DNA of 9,271 bases from F1-20-MAGs016 sp046086245 (GCA_046086245.1 JBJSXB010000158.1:1-9271); one strand, 5' to 3'; positions 1 to 6,425 are shown, counted from the first letter of the stretch. Notes: a model not told the origin generated them from the sequence alone. Made by a program: numbers and translations.

Positions 1-628
1 CGCCGAGGCCCGCCATCTCGCCCGCGTGCTGCGGGCCAGGGTCGGCGACCACGTCACGCTGTTCGACGGCGCCGGGACCCGCTGGCCGGCCCGGGTCGCG
101 GCGCTCGGTCGCGATCGGGTCGATCTCGTCGTCGCCGCCGCGCAGGTCGAAGCTGAGCCGGCGGCGACGCTGACGCTCGCGGTGGCTCTGCCCAAGGGGG
201 ATCGGCAGCAGTGGATGGTCGAGAAGCTCACCGAACTGGGTGTGGCGAGGTTGGTGCCCCTTCTCACCAGCCACGGTGTCGCCCTGCCGACGGCCGCGGC
301 CCGCGAGCGGCTCGAGCGCGCGGTCATCGAGGCCTGCAAGCAGTGCGGTCGCGACCGGGCGATGGTGATCGGATCCCCCACCACCGTGGCCGACGCGGCC
401 CGCGCCACCGCGGGGACGCGCCTCCTCGTCGCCGATCCCACCGGCGGCCCGCTGGCTGCGGTCGATCCCGTCCCGGCGGCGACGACGGTGCTGGTCGGTC
501 CCGAGGGGGGCTTTACCGCCGAGGAAACGGCAGCAGCGCTGGCGGCGGGTGCGGAACGCGTGTCGCTCGGCCGCCACGTGCTCCGTGTCGAGACCGCCGC
601 GATCGCCGCGGCGGCGCGGTGGGCGTGA
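1..628 (+). CDS. rsmE: 16S rRNA (uracil-1498-N3)-methyltransferase RsmE, 5' truncated by window edge
   Basis: RsmE uses S-adenosylmethionine to methylate N3 of U1498 in 16S rRNA of the 30S subunit, in the cytoplasm. The reading frame is already open at base 2 and encodes EARHLARVLRARVGDHVTLF, the N-terminal PUA-like segment of the family, so the true start lies upstream. The GTG at 26 is an internal codon, not the start. Further on are VEKLTELGV and EACKQCGRDRA (family substrate and fold elements), then LVGPEGGFTAEE (about 491-526) and LGRHVLRVETAAIAA (about 565-609), the knotted SPOUT-fold SAM site. About 208 codons are visible. The family is usually near 240-250 residues, so roughly 35-40 are missing on the left. 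The stop is TGA at 626-628. No related neighbour is visible. Confidence 0.93.
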   Translation, partial: AEARHLARVLRARVGDHVTLFDGAGTRWPARVAALGRDRVDLVVAAAQVEAEPAATLTLAVALPKGDRQQWMVEKLTELGVARLVPLLTSHGVALPTAAARERLERAVIEACKQCGRDRAMVIGSPTTVADAARATAGTRLLVADPTGGPLAAVDPVPAATTVLVGPEGGFTAEETAAALAAGAERVSLGRHVLRVETAAIAAAARWA

Positions 629-681
629 GCGCGCCGGTCACGCCGCGCCCACGGCCCTCGGGGCATCGGGCTGAACCGAGA

Positions 682-697
682 TCCCCTGGAAAGGGGA
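682..697 (+). terminator. Possible rsmE terminator hairpin
   Basis: TCCCCT (682-687) and AGGGGA (692-697) form a perfect 6-bp stem closed by GGAA, a GNRA-type tetraloop, 54 nt after the rsmE stop. No T-run follows, so it is at best a weak or Rho-assisted terminator. Confidence 0.3.
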
Positions 698-769
698 GAT
701 GCCTCCCGGCCGGGCTCGACCACCCCGCGACCGGGCGCTGGATCTCCATGCAAACCCGGGCATTTCTTA

Positions 770-798
770 TTGACAGCGCCGGCGAAATCGATAGTTTT
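770..798 (+). promoter_or_regulatory. Candidate promoter upstream of the DUF1559/lipoprotein cluster
   Basis: TTGACA at 770-775 is a perfect sigma-70 -35 hexamer within an unusually AT-rich patch. The -10 is unclear: AGTTTT sits at 17-nt spacing (793-798), and GATAGT (790-795) matches better but at 14-nt spacing. If real, it drives the gene at 1182 with a leader of about 380 nt. The -35 match and the local AT peak are visible; the promoter function is inferred. Confidence 0.35.
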
Positions 799-822
799 TC
801 AGAAGTCTGATAGTGATTTTTC
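790..822 (+). repeat. Repeated GATAG...TTTTTC element around a short palindrome
   Basis: GATAG followed by TTTTTC occurs twice, at 790-800 (no gap) and 809-822 (TGA between). Between and overlapping them is the interrupted palindrome TCAGA-AG-TCTGA (799-810). It lies just downstream of the TTGACA hexamer, where an operator or an initial transcribed regulatory element could be. No known binding motif is recognised. Confidence 0.35.
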
Positions 823-1105
823 GGTGGATCCGGGGGGGTTCGCCGGCAGGAATCGGCCCTCGGGCTGAATCCGGCGAGAGGCTGTGGTCGGCCCTGAGGC
901 TGCGATCGGACCCCGTGGGACTTCGCGTGCGGTGGTTGGGCTGCCGCCGGTGGCCCGCGGCCTCGGCGGGTCATGCTGCCGCGTTCGATCTGCGTTCCTG
1001 TCCTCAACCCGTGTTCCCGATCCACCGCACCGTCTTCGCCCATTTCCGGTCCCCGCGACCCTCGGCATCCATCGATCTGATCGGTCAGTTCGCAGAGCCG
1101 CCATA

Positions 1106-1162
1106 CGTTTTTTCAGCCAGCGGCTCGTTCGTCCGTTCGTCGAGTCATTCGTCCGTTTTTTC
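1106..1162 (+). repeat. Short direct repeats and T-runs in the leader before the DUF1559 gene
   Basis: CGTTTTTTC occurs at 1106-1114 and 1154-1162, and TTCGTCCGTT occurs at 1128-1137 and 1148-1157. A 6-bp stem (GGCTCG 1122-1127 with CGAGTC 1141-1146, one G-T pair) lies between the T-runs. This could act in translation control or attenuation, but it could also be simple slippage-derived sequence. Confidence 0.4.
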
Positions 1163-1181
1163 GTTATCCGGGAGCCTGACC

Positions 1182-2318
1182 ATGGACCATGCCCTCACCC
1201 GCGGTCGCCGCGGTTTCACCCTCGTCGAACTGCTGGTGGTGATCGCCATCATCGGCACCCTCGTCGGCCTGCTCCTGCCCGCCGTGCAGTCGGCCCGTGA
1301 AGCCGCCAATCGCTCGAAGTGCACCAACAACCTCAAGCAGCTCGGCCTGGCACACATGAACTATCACGACGTGCGCAAGCATTTCGTCGCGCTCCGCGGC
1401 CAAGACATGAGGATCAACAGCCCGCGGATCGCCCCGCAGTACGTCTACATCCTCGAGTGGTGGAGCGGAAACCTGCCGCTGCTGCCCTTCTACGAGCAGC
1501 AGACCTACTACGACACGATCGTGAATTGGCTGACGAGCACCGCCGTGGCCACCTACCCGGTCGCCGCGAGCGACACCTGGCAGCCGTGGCGGGCGCCCGC
1601 CGCCGCCAACCCGGGGATCATGCTCGCCCAGGTCCCCACGCTGCGCTGCCCGTCTGACGGCCGTACCACCGCGTTCCACGGCGATGCCAACCGCGGCACC
1701 ACCAACTACATGTTCAGCGTCGGCGACATTTGCCAAAACGTCTCCGACACCACGATCACCCGCGGCGTGTTCGGTCGCGGCCTGATCGGCGGCGTGAATC
1801 CGAACGCCCCCACCGAGCCCAATTTCATCTCGATGAAGAGCATCACCGACGGCACGAGCAAGACGGTGTTGATGGCGGAGCGGATCCGCGGCCGCGACAA
1901 CAGCTTCCTGATCCGTGAGACGCAGGCAGGCTCCGTCGCCGGCTTCGAGACCAGCCCGATCGTGTGCAGTTCGCGTGTCGCGGGCGACTCCTACACCGGC
2001 ACCGTCGTGCCGCGGGCCGGCCGCGATTGGATGTTCGCCCGGCCGGCGTTCAACGGGTTCAACACGATCAGTCCGCCGAATGGCCCAGGCTGCAACAGCG
2101 GCACCACCCACGACTTCCCGCATCAGTTGATTCCGCCGACGAGCTACCACACCGGCGGCGTCAACGTCGCGATGACCGACGGATCGGTGCGGTTCGTCAG
2201 TGACAGTATCGACACCGGCAATCTGGCGCTGCCCAACATCGCCCAAGGCGCGAGCCCGTACGGCGTCTGGGGGGCGATGGGCACCAAGGACGGCGGGGAG
2301 GCGTTGTCGAACGAATGA
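1182..2318 (+). CDS. DUF1559 family protein with prepilin-type leader (copy A)
   Basis: This is a secreted or surface protein of the planctomycete DUF1559 family, built on a type IV pilin/pseudopilin N-terminus; its exact role is not known. The 378-residue product begins with a short basic leader, then G11-F12TLVE16. Prepilin peptidase would cut before Phe12, and Glu16 is the conserved mature Glu5. A hydrophobic helix spans about residues 12-36, followed by SAREAANRSKCTNNLKQLGLA. The globular part contains LRCPSDG (155-160), ITDGTSKTVLMAERIRG (221-237), and C-terminal H323-X9-D333-G334, the H-X9-DG signature. The ATG at 1182 is chosen because it gives a normal short prepilin leader and follows GGAG (1171-1174) by 7 nt. 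The next gene overlaps by 4 nt, suggesting translational coupling. Family membership is secure; function is inferred. Confidence 0.93.
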   Translation: MDHALTRGRRGFTLVELLVVIAIIGTLVGLLLPAVQSAREAANRSKCTNNLKQLGLAHMNYHDVRKHFVALRGQDMRINSPRIAPQYVYILEWWSGNLPLLPFYEQQTYYDTIVNWLTSTAVATYPVAASDTWQPWRAPAAANPGIMLAQVPTLRCPSDGRTTAFHGDANRGTTNYMFSVGDICQNVSDTTITRGVFGRGLIGGVNPNAPTEPNFISMKSITDGTSKTVLMAERIRGRDNSFLIRETQAGSVAGFETSPIVCSSRVAGDSYTGTVVPRAGRDWMFARPAFNGFNTISPPNGPGCNSGTTHDFPHQLIPPTSYHTGGVNVAMTDGSVRFVSDSIDTGNLALPNIAQGASPYGVWGAMGTKDGGEALSNE

Positions 2319-2830
2319 GCCGTTTGCGTCTGCCCGCCTCCGGTTTGGCCCGTCGGCCCGTGGCGATGCCGCTGGGGATCCTGATGCTCGGCGCCCTCGT
2401 CATCGGGGCGGGCTGCAGCGGCAAGCCTCCCGACAACCGACCGAAGCGCGTACCGTTCTCCGGCAAGGTGACCCTCGACGGCAAACCGATCGAGGGTGCC
2501 ACGGTGGTGCTCGCGCCCGAGTCGGGATCGGGTCCGGCTGCGTCGGGCATGACCAACGCCGAGGGGCTCGTCGCCTTCACGACGTTCGAATCGGGCGATG
2601 GTGCCGTGCCCGGCACGTATGCGGTGACCGTGACGAAGACCAGTTTTCCCGACGGGGCCCCCCTCACCGCCGAAGACCCCAACTACGATCCCTCGACGGC
2701 CGTCGTCGCGGTGGTGAAGGGGGCCAAGGAACTCCTCCCGGTGAAATACAAGACCGCGAAGACGTCGGGCCTCACCGTCGAGGTGAAAAACGGCGAGAAT
2801 GCGGTCGCCACGTTCGATTTGAAGAACTGA
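2315..2830 (+). CDS. Small lipoprotein with carboxypeptidase-regulatory-like beta domain (lipoprotein A)
   Basis: The product is a 171-residue predicted lipoprotein of the kind usually found next to DUF1559 genes in planctomycetes. The N-terminus has basic residues (MSRLRLPASGLARR), a hydrophobic core, and LVIGAGC with the likely lipid-modified Cys34. Glycine at -3 makes the lipobox less canonical. The mature part reads FSGKVTLDGKPIEGATVVLAP...GLVAFTTFESGDGAVPGTYAV, a transthyretin-like/carboxypeptidase regulatory-type beta sandwich of about 110 residues, without catalytic motifs. The ATG is in an ATGA overlap with the stop of the DUF1559 gene. The GGGGAGG at 2295-2301 is a little distant (13 nt), so coupled re-initiation is likely. 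An in-frame ATG at 2366 could also serve and still leaves a short signal peptide. It resembles the next gene. Partner or substrate is unknown; it probably acts at the cell envelope. Confidence 0.85.
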   Translation: MSRLRLPASGLARRPVAMPLGILMLGALVIGAGCSGKPPDNRPKRVPFSGKVTLDGKPIEGATVVLAPESGSGPAASGMTNAEGLVAFTTFESGDGAVPGTYAVTVTKTSFPDGAPLTAEDPNYDPSTAVVAVVKGAKELLPVKYKTAKTSGLTVEVKNGENAVATFDLKN

Positions 2831-2850
2831 TTCCTCCGGAAGACCGCCCG

Positions 2851-3363
2851 ATGCCCGACGTGTATCCCCTTCGTCGCCCCACCGATCGCGTTTCCGCACG
2901 CTGGCTGGTCGCCGCGATCGCCTGCATCGCCATCGTCGCGGCCGCCGCCGGCTGCTCCGGCGGCCCCAAGCGTCCGCCGACGGTGAAGGTGACGGGCAAG
3001 GTGACGATGAACGGGACGCCCGTTCCCGGGGCAACGGTCAGCTTCCAGCCATCCGCCACCGGCGGCCGGGCCGCGGTCGGGATCACCGACGGCGCCGGCC
3101 AATACGTCCTGACGACGTTCGAGGCCGGCGACGGCGCGATAGCCGGTGACTACGGAGTTGCGATCGTCAAGAGCGAGACGGGCGCCGCAGCGGGCTTGTC
3201 GTCAAACGCGAATTCCGACGACTACGTCCCTCCGGAAGGCCTCAAGGAACCTCCCCCCGCCAAGAGCCTGATCCCGCCCCGGTTCGGCAGCCCACGCGAG
3301 TCGGGCCTGCGTGCGACCGTCGGGGGTGGTTCGACGACGTTCGATTTCGACCTCGGCAAGTGA
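2851..3363 (+). CDS. Small lipoprotein with carboxypeptidase-regulatory-like beta domain (lipoprotein B)
   Basis: This 170-residue protein is a likely paralogue of the gene just upstream. It has a basic N-terminus (PLRRPTDRVSAR), a hydrophobic segment (about 19-33) and AAAAGC with the predicted lipidated Cys35, followed by SGGPKRPP as a linker. The beta domain reads VTGKVTMNGTPVPGATVSFQP...AGQYVLTTFEAGDGAIAGDYGV, matching lipoprotein A at the GKVT-x-x-G-x-P-x-x-GATV and TTFE-x-GDGA-x-x-G-x-Y positions. The tail is proline-rich (VPPEGLKEPPPAKSLIPPRF) and ends in TTFDFDLGK, as lipoprotein A ends in ATFDLKN. The frame is open further upstream, but ATG 2851 follows GGAAGA (2838-2843) by 7 nt and gives a clean signal peptide. 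It lies 20 nt after lipoprotein A, so co-transcription is likely. Function is unknown. Confidence 0.86.
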   Translation: MPDVYPLRRPTDRVSARWLVAAIACIAIVAAAAGCSGGPKRPPTVKVTGKVTMNGTPVPGATVSFQPSATGGRAAVGITDGAGQYVLTTFEAGDGAIAGDYGVAIVKSETGAAAGLSSNANSDDYVPPEGLKEPPPAKSLIPPRFGSPRESGLRATVGGGSTTFDFDLGK

Positions 3364-3370
3364 GCCCGTC

Positions 3371-3394
3371 CGAGCGACGCCGCTTTCGCGCTCG
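3371..3394 (+). terminator. Hairpin between lipoprotein B and DUF1559 copy B
   Basis: CGAGCG (3371-3376) pairs perfectly with CGCTCG (3389-3394) around a 12-nt loop that can add two more pairs. It begins 8 nt after the lipoprotein B stop. No T-run follows, so it may be a partial terminator or an mRNA-stabilising hairpin that sets different levels of the genes on each side. Confidence 0.35.
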
Positions 3395-3397
3395 CAT

Positions 3398-3424
3398 GAT
3401 TGAATGAGTACCGATTGAGTGTGT
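3398..3424 (+). repeat. Imperfect 12-nt direct repeat upstream of DUF1559 copy B
   Basis: GATTGAATGAGT (3398-3409) and GATTGAGTGTGT (3413-3424) match at 10 of 12 positions and start 15 nt apart, in the 108-nt gap before the gene at 3472. It is a possible regulator-binding site; chance is not excluded. Confidence 0.3.
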
Positions 3425-3471
3425 TGGGTCCCTATCCATTCGTCCATGAATCCCCTGTGAGGTTGCTTCTC

Positions 3472-4590
3472 ATGAACAAACCCCTTCACATCCGGCGTGG
3501 CTTCACGCTCGTTGAACTGTTGGTCGTGATCGCGATCATCGGCACGCTGGTCGGTCTGCTCTTACCCGCGGTCCAAGCCGCGCGTGCCGCCGCCCAGCGG
3601 ACCGCGTGCACCAACAAGATCAAGCAATTGGCGCTGGCGACCCTGAATTACGAGAACACCAACAAATCGCTGCCGGCATCGGCCGGAGGCACCTGTTGCT
3701 GGGTCAATGGCGGTCCGTCGTCCGCTAACAACGCGGCGCGGCGCAGTGCATTCGTCGAGATGCTTCCGTTCATCGAGGAAGTCAATATGTACAACCAGAT
3801 CCAGGCCGGCGGCGGCGGGATCGCCCCCGGCGGCCCATACGCCTGGATCAGTTGGTCGGTGTGGAACACCGCTCCCAAGGCGCTCCATTGCCCGGTCGAC
3901 ACCGATAACGACTCACAGATCGCCTCCAATTCCTACGCGCTTTCGATCGGCGACCAGGTGAGCAACCTTCGCCAACAGGACAACTTCGGCCGCGGTCCAT
4001 TCACCCGGACGGCGTATCGTGGAACGGCTCCAGTCAGCCCCCGCGGTACCACGATCGCCGACATCGCCGACGGCACGAGCAAGACGATCCTGTTGAGCGA
4101 AAGGATCCGTGGCGCCAACACCGCCTTCAGCACCGCCAACACCGTCCCGTACAGGATCGGCGTCGCCCATTTGGCGACGGTCCGCACGACCCCCAATGCC
4201 TGCCTCACGGTCGTGTCCGGACAGTTCTACGCACCGGGCACGAACGTCAAGCAGTACTGGGGCGGCAAGTGGACCGACGGCCAAGTCGGCCGGGTCGGAT
4301 TCAACACCGTCCTGGCGCCGAACTCACCGTCGTGCGGTGCCGGTCAGGGCACGGGTGGCGCGCCGATCGACAATGCCGACGACGATCACGCCGTCCAGCC
4401 GCCTTCAAGCAATCACCCTGGCGGCGTGAGCGTGGCGTTTTGCGATGCGTCGGTGCGGTTCATCACCGACCAGATCGACACCGGGAACACCGGGGCCGTC
4501 GTCGCCTACAACGCCAAGACGGCGAGCCCGTTCGGCGTCTGGGGGGCCCTTGGGTCGAAGGCGGGGGCGGAGAACACTGCCAACGAGTGA
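3472..4590 (+). CDS. DUF1559 family protein with prepilin-type leader (copy B)
   Basis: This is the second DUF1559 protein, 372 residues. The leader MNKPLHIRRG10 is followed by F11TLVE15, the prepilin peptidase site with mature Glu5, and a hydrophobic helix to about residue 35, then AARAAAQRTACTNKIKQLALATLNY. It shares with copy A the CP-x-D stretch (LHCPVD 138-143), the IADGTSKTILLSERIRG block (198-214) and the ending DQIDTGN...ASPFGVWGALGSKAGAE. The C-terminal motif is H315-X9-D325-A326: alanine replaces the usual glycine of H-X9-DG. A Cys pair (Cys75, Cys76) lies in GGTCCWVNGG. ATG 3472 follows GTGAGG (3457-3462) by 9 nt. A TTG at 3400 would extend the protein by 24 residues before the leader and is disfavoured. 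It is either the last gene of the cluster or has its own promoter in the 108-nt gap. Confidence 0.93.
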   Translation: MNKPLHIRRGFTLVELLVVIAIIGTLVGLLLPAVQAARAAAQRTACTNKIKQLALATLNYENTNKSLPASAGGTCCWVNGGPSSANNAARRSAFVEMLPFIEEVNMYNQIQAGGGGIAPGGPYAWISWSVWNTAPKALHCPVDTDNDSQIASNSYALSIGDQVSNLRQQDNFGRGPFTRTAYRGTAPVSPRGTTIADIADGTSKTILLSERIRGANTAFSTANTVPYRIGVAHLATVRTTPNACLTVVSGQFYAPGTNVKQYWGGKWTDGQVGRVGFNTVLAPNSPSCGAGQGTGGAPIDNADDDHAVQPPSSNHPGGVSVAFCDASVRFITDQIDTGNTGAVVAYNAKTASPFGVWGALGSKAGAENTANE

Positions 4591-4674
4591 CGGCTGCCCG
4601 GTGACGGTCGCGGCGCGGCGGCTCCGGCTTCGTGCCGCTCGCCGTTCGCCGCGCGGCCCGACCAAGTGAGCCGA

Positions 4675-4715
4675 GTGCACGGGGCCCGTGGGAGACCGCG
4701 GGCCCCGACGTGTAC
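4675..4715. terminator. Strong hairpin between convergent genes, likely bidirectional terminator
   Basis: GGGGCCCG (4681-4688) pairs with CGGGCCCC (4699-4706). The inner TGG/CCG pairs (one G-T) close a GAGA tetraloop (4692-4695), giving about 11 continuous pairs. After a 3-nt bulge (4707-4709), GTGCAC (4675-4680) pairs with GTGTAC (4710-4715), with one wobble. It sits between the stop of DUF1559 copy B (4590) and the stop of the minus-strand gene (4760), so it can end both transcripts. There is no T-run. The rest of 4591-4759 shows only GC-rich sequence with no gene. Confidence 0.65.
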
Positions 4716-4759
4716 AACGGTCATCCTGGCATAGACACCGGTCAGGTCGTGGGCACGGG

Positions 4760-5554
4760 TCAGACGGCGGCGATCGCCTCGAGCGCGGCGGTGATCTCGC
4801 CGTCGGTACCGACGGTGTCGACCGGTTCGATGCCGATCCAGCCGCGGTAGCCCCGATCGTCGAGCGCGGCGAGGACGGCCGGAAGGTCGACCTGTCCGGT
4901 GCCCAGCACGACCGACCGGCCACGGCCGGCGTAGGCGCCGGCGATGGCGTCGGTCGCATGCACGTGGACGATCCGCCGGCCGAGTATCCCCACCGCGGCG
5001 ACCGGTTCGTGGCCGTGCACCAGCGCCGCGCCCGTGACCAGATGGCAACCGACCGCGCCGTCGGGGAGTTCGTCGAGCAGGGAGCACAATTCGGCGGGGC
5101 CCGCGCGCCCCACCTCGGCGGCGAACACCGCCCCCGCACGCTGTCCCCAGGAACCGAGGTCGTTGAGCACCTCGACGAGCAGGGTACGCCGCGGATCGGG
5201 CGATCCCTCGGCGGCCTTCGCGGCGATATCGCCGACGTGGTTGGTGACCACCGCGGCGCCCAGGTCGTGCGCCAGTGTCATCGCTTCTTTGGTCGCCGCG
5301 ATCCGACCCTCGAGCCGTTCCGGGTCGGAATAGCCGCCGCGCGTGGGGAAGGCGACCGCCGCGATCGTCATCCCCTCGTCTTCGATCCACTTGCGGATCT
5401 GCCGGCGGCCCGATTGCGAGAGCCCGTCGGGACCGAGCCCGTGGCGGGCGTCGATCTCCACGCCGTCGAGACCCAACTGCCGCGCCCGACGAAGGGCCGT
5501 GCGCAGCGTGGCCGACAGATGGACGGTCGATGTGCAGATGCGAAACGGCGACAC
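4760..5554 (-). CDS. Sugar phosphate isomerase/epimerase-like TIM-barrel protein
   Basis: The product is a 264-residue protein of the xylose isomerase-like TIM-barrel family (AP-endonuclease-2 fold), which includes sugar and inosose isomerases/epimerases; the substrate cannot be told. Visible elements are the first strand ICTSTVHLS (6-14), LGLDGVEIDAR (28-37), VVTNHVGDIAAKA (102-114), GAVFAAEVG with E147, VHVHATDAIAGAYAGRG (196-212) and GYRGWIGIEPVD with E243. E147, a His of HVH and E243 fit metal-ligand positions. The segment that normally carries a ligand Asp (often D-P-G-N) reads CHLVTGAALVHG (170-181), so the site may be altered. The start is uncertain: GTG at 5554 gives the right N-terminus, and no in-frame ATG lies nearby. 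No clear Shine-Dalgarno sequence is seen. It diverges from the NIF3-like gene 51 nt away and converges on DUF1559 copy B. Confidence 0.82.
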   Translation of the reverse strand: MSPFRICTSTVHLSATLRTALRRARQLGLDGVEIDARHGLGPDGLSQSGRRQIRKWIEDEGMTIAAVAFPTRGGYSDPERLEGRIAATKEAMTLAHDLGAAVVTNHVGDIAAKAAEGSPDPRRTLLVEVLNDLGSWGQRAGAVFAAEVGRAGPAELCSLLDELPDGAVGCHLVTGAALVHGHEPVAAVGILGRRIVHVHATDAIAGAYAGRGRSVVLGTGQVDLPAVLAALDDRGYRGWIGIEPVDTVGTDGEITAALEAIAAV

Positions 5555-5589
5555 GGACGGGGCCCCGCGAGGGATGGCGACGCCGCCGC

Positions 5590-5595
5590 ATTGTA
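5590..5595 (-). promoter_or_regulatory. Candidate -10 element for the minus-strand isomerase gene
   Basis: Read on the minus strand this is TACAAT, five of six to TATAAT, placed to start transcription near 5583 and leave a leader of about 30 nt before GTG 5554. No good -35 is seen at 17 nt (minus-strand GGAGCG). It overlaps the plus-strand TATGCT at 5594-5599, so divergent transcription may be mutually exclusive. Confidence 0.35.
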
Positions 5596-5599
5596 TGCT
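5594..5599 (+). promoter_or_regulatory. Candidate -10 element just before the NIF3-like gene
   Basis: TATGCT (four of six to TATAAT) ends 6 nt before the ATG at 5606, so transcription starting at the normal distance would begin at or next to the ATG itself. This fits a leaderless mRNA and the absence of any Shine-Dalgarno sequence. No -35 match is visible. Confidence 0.25.
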
Positions 5600-5605
5600 C
5601 CCGCC

Positions 5606-6418
5606 ATGGCGACGCTCCCCCAGGTGGCCGAGGCCCTCGAACGGATCGCTCCGCTGCGGCTGGCGGCCGAGTGGGACACCGTCGGATGGCTCGTCGGGAG
5701 GCGCCGCGAGTCGATCGCCCGCGTGATGACCTGCCTGTCGATCACGCGTGCGGTCGTCCGGGAGGCGGTGGCGGAGGGGATCGATCTGTTGGTCAGTCAC
5801 CACCCCCTGCCCTTCAAGCCGGTGGCACGGCTCACCGCCGACACCCCGACCGGCGACCTGCTCCTCGAGATCGCCGCCGCCGGAATCGCCGTGTGGAGTT
5901 CGCATACGGCGTGGGATTCGGCGGCCGGCGGGATCAACGACCAGTTGGCGGCCTTGCTCCAGCTCGAGGATGTCGCGCCCCTCAAACCCGACCGTGTCGA
6001 CCCAACGATCGGGTTGGGACGTATCGGTCGTGCCGGTGGCCCCGCCGGGGCTCCCGCCCCGACGGTCACCGCCTTGGCACAGTTGCTCGGCGCGCGGCTG
6101 GGGGTGCCGGGCGCGATGGTCTGCGGTCCCGCCGAGCGCCCTGCCGGAACGGTGGGGATCGTCTGCGGCAGCGGCGGTGACTGCCTGCCCGACGTGTTCG
6201 CGGCCGGGTGCCGCACCTTCGTCACCGGGGAGATCCGTCTTCACGACGCCCTCGCCGCCGCGCATCGTGATCTGGCGGTGATCGCCGTCGGCCATCAGGC
6301 GAGCGAGCAGTTCGCGCTCGGGCCGCTGGGCCGGCGGCTGGAGGAGGCGGTGCCCGGCATCCGTTGCCTCGCCAGCCGTGCCGATGCCGACCCGCTTTCC
6401 TGGATTGCCACGCATTGA
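5606..6418 (+). CDS. NIF3-like dinuclear metal-centre protein (YbgI/DUF34 family)
   Basis: The product is a 270-residue protein of the NIF3/YbgI family, toroidal hexamers with a two-metal site. Some members are annotated GTP cyclohydrolase I type 2, but the biochemical role is not settled. All the usual elements are present: LAAEWDTVGWLVG (19-31), LLVSHHPLPFKP (61-72) with H65 and H66, SSHTAWDSAAGGINDQLA (98-115) with H100 and D104, TGEIRLHDALAAA (207-219) and VGHQASEQFALGPLGRRL (228-245) with H230 and E234. These His, Asp and Glu residues are the expected metal ligands, so the protein is probably active. The length matches the short, uninterrupted form of the family. ATG 5606 fits the family N-terminus. 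No Shine-Dalgarno is present, and a -10-like TATGCT lies directly upstream. The gap to the next start is 82 nt. Confidence 0.92.
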   Translation: MATLPQVAEALERIAPLRLAAEWDTVGWLVGRRRESIARVMTCLSITRAVVREAVAEGIDLLVSHHPLPFKPVARLTADTPTGDLLLEIAAAGIAVWSSHTAWDSAAGGINDQLAALLQLEDVAPLKPDRVDPTIGLGRIGRAGGPAGAPAPTVTALAQLLGARLGVPGAMVCGPAERPAGTVGIVCGSGGDCLPDVFAAGCRTFVTGEIRLHDALAAAHRDLAVIAVGHQASEQFALGPLGRRLEEAVPGIRCLASRADADPLSWIATH

Positions 6419-6425
6419 CGCCCGA

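Larger units (their letters stand above)
629..1181. other. Intergenic region with long leader of the DUF1559 gene
   Basis: These 553 bases hold no gene I can support. The frame of the downstream gene stays open back to a GTG at 813, but the encoded extension is low-quality and would bury the prepilin leader. The region holds a small hairpin (682-697), an AT-rich patch at about 760-825 that stands out from the GC-rich surroundings, a pyrimidine-rich stretch at about 990-1075, and short direct repeats with T-runs just before the gene (1106-1162). It probably combines the end of the rsmE transcript, a promoter and a leader of roughly 350-380 nt. Confidence 0.6.

Noticed and set aside
813..1181. 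Open N-terminal extension of DUF1559 copy A from a GTG at 813
   Set aside because: It would put 123 residues before the prepilin leader, which must be near the N-terminus. ATG 1182 has a good GGAG site, and the extension lacks family similarity.
1164..2246. Long open frame on the minus strand opposite DUF1559 copy A
   Set aside because: It is the antisense shadow of a clear family gene in GC-rich DNA. The translation is low-complexity and shows no domain.
2315..3363. Beta-domain lipoproteins as metallocarboxypeptidases
   Set aside because: Only the regulatory-like beta domain is present, with no zinc-ligand motif, and each protein is about 170 residues.
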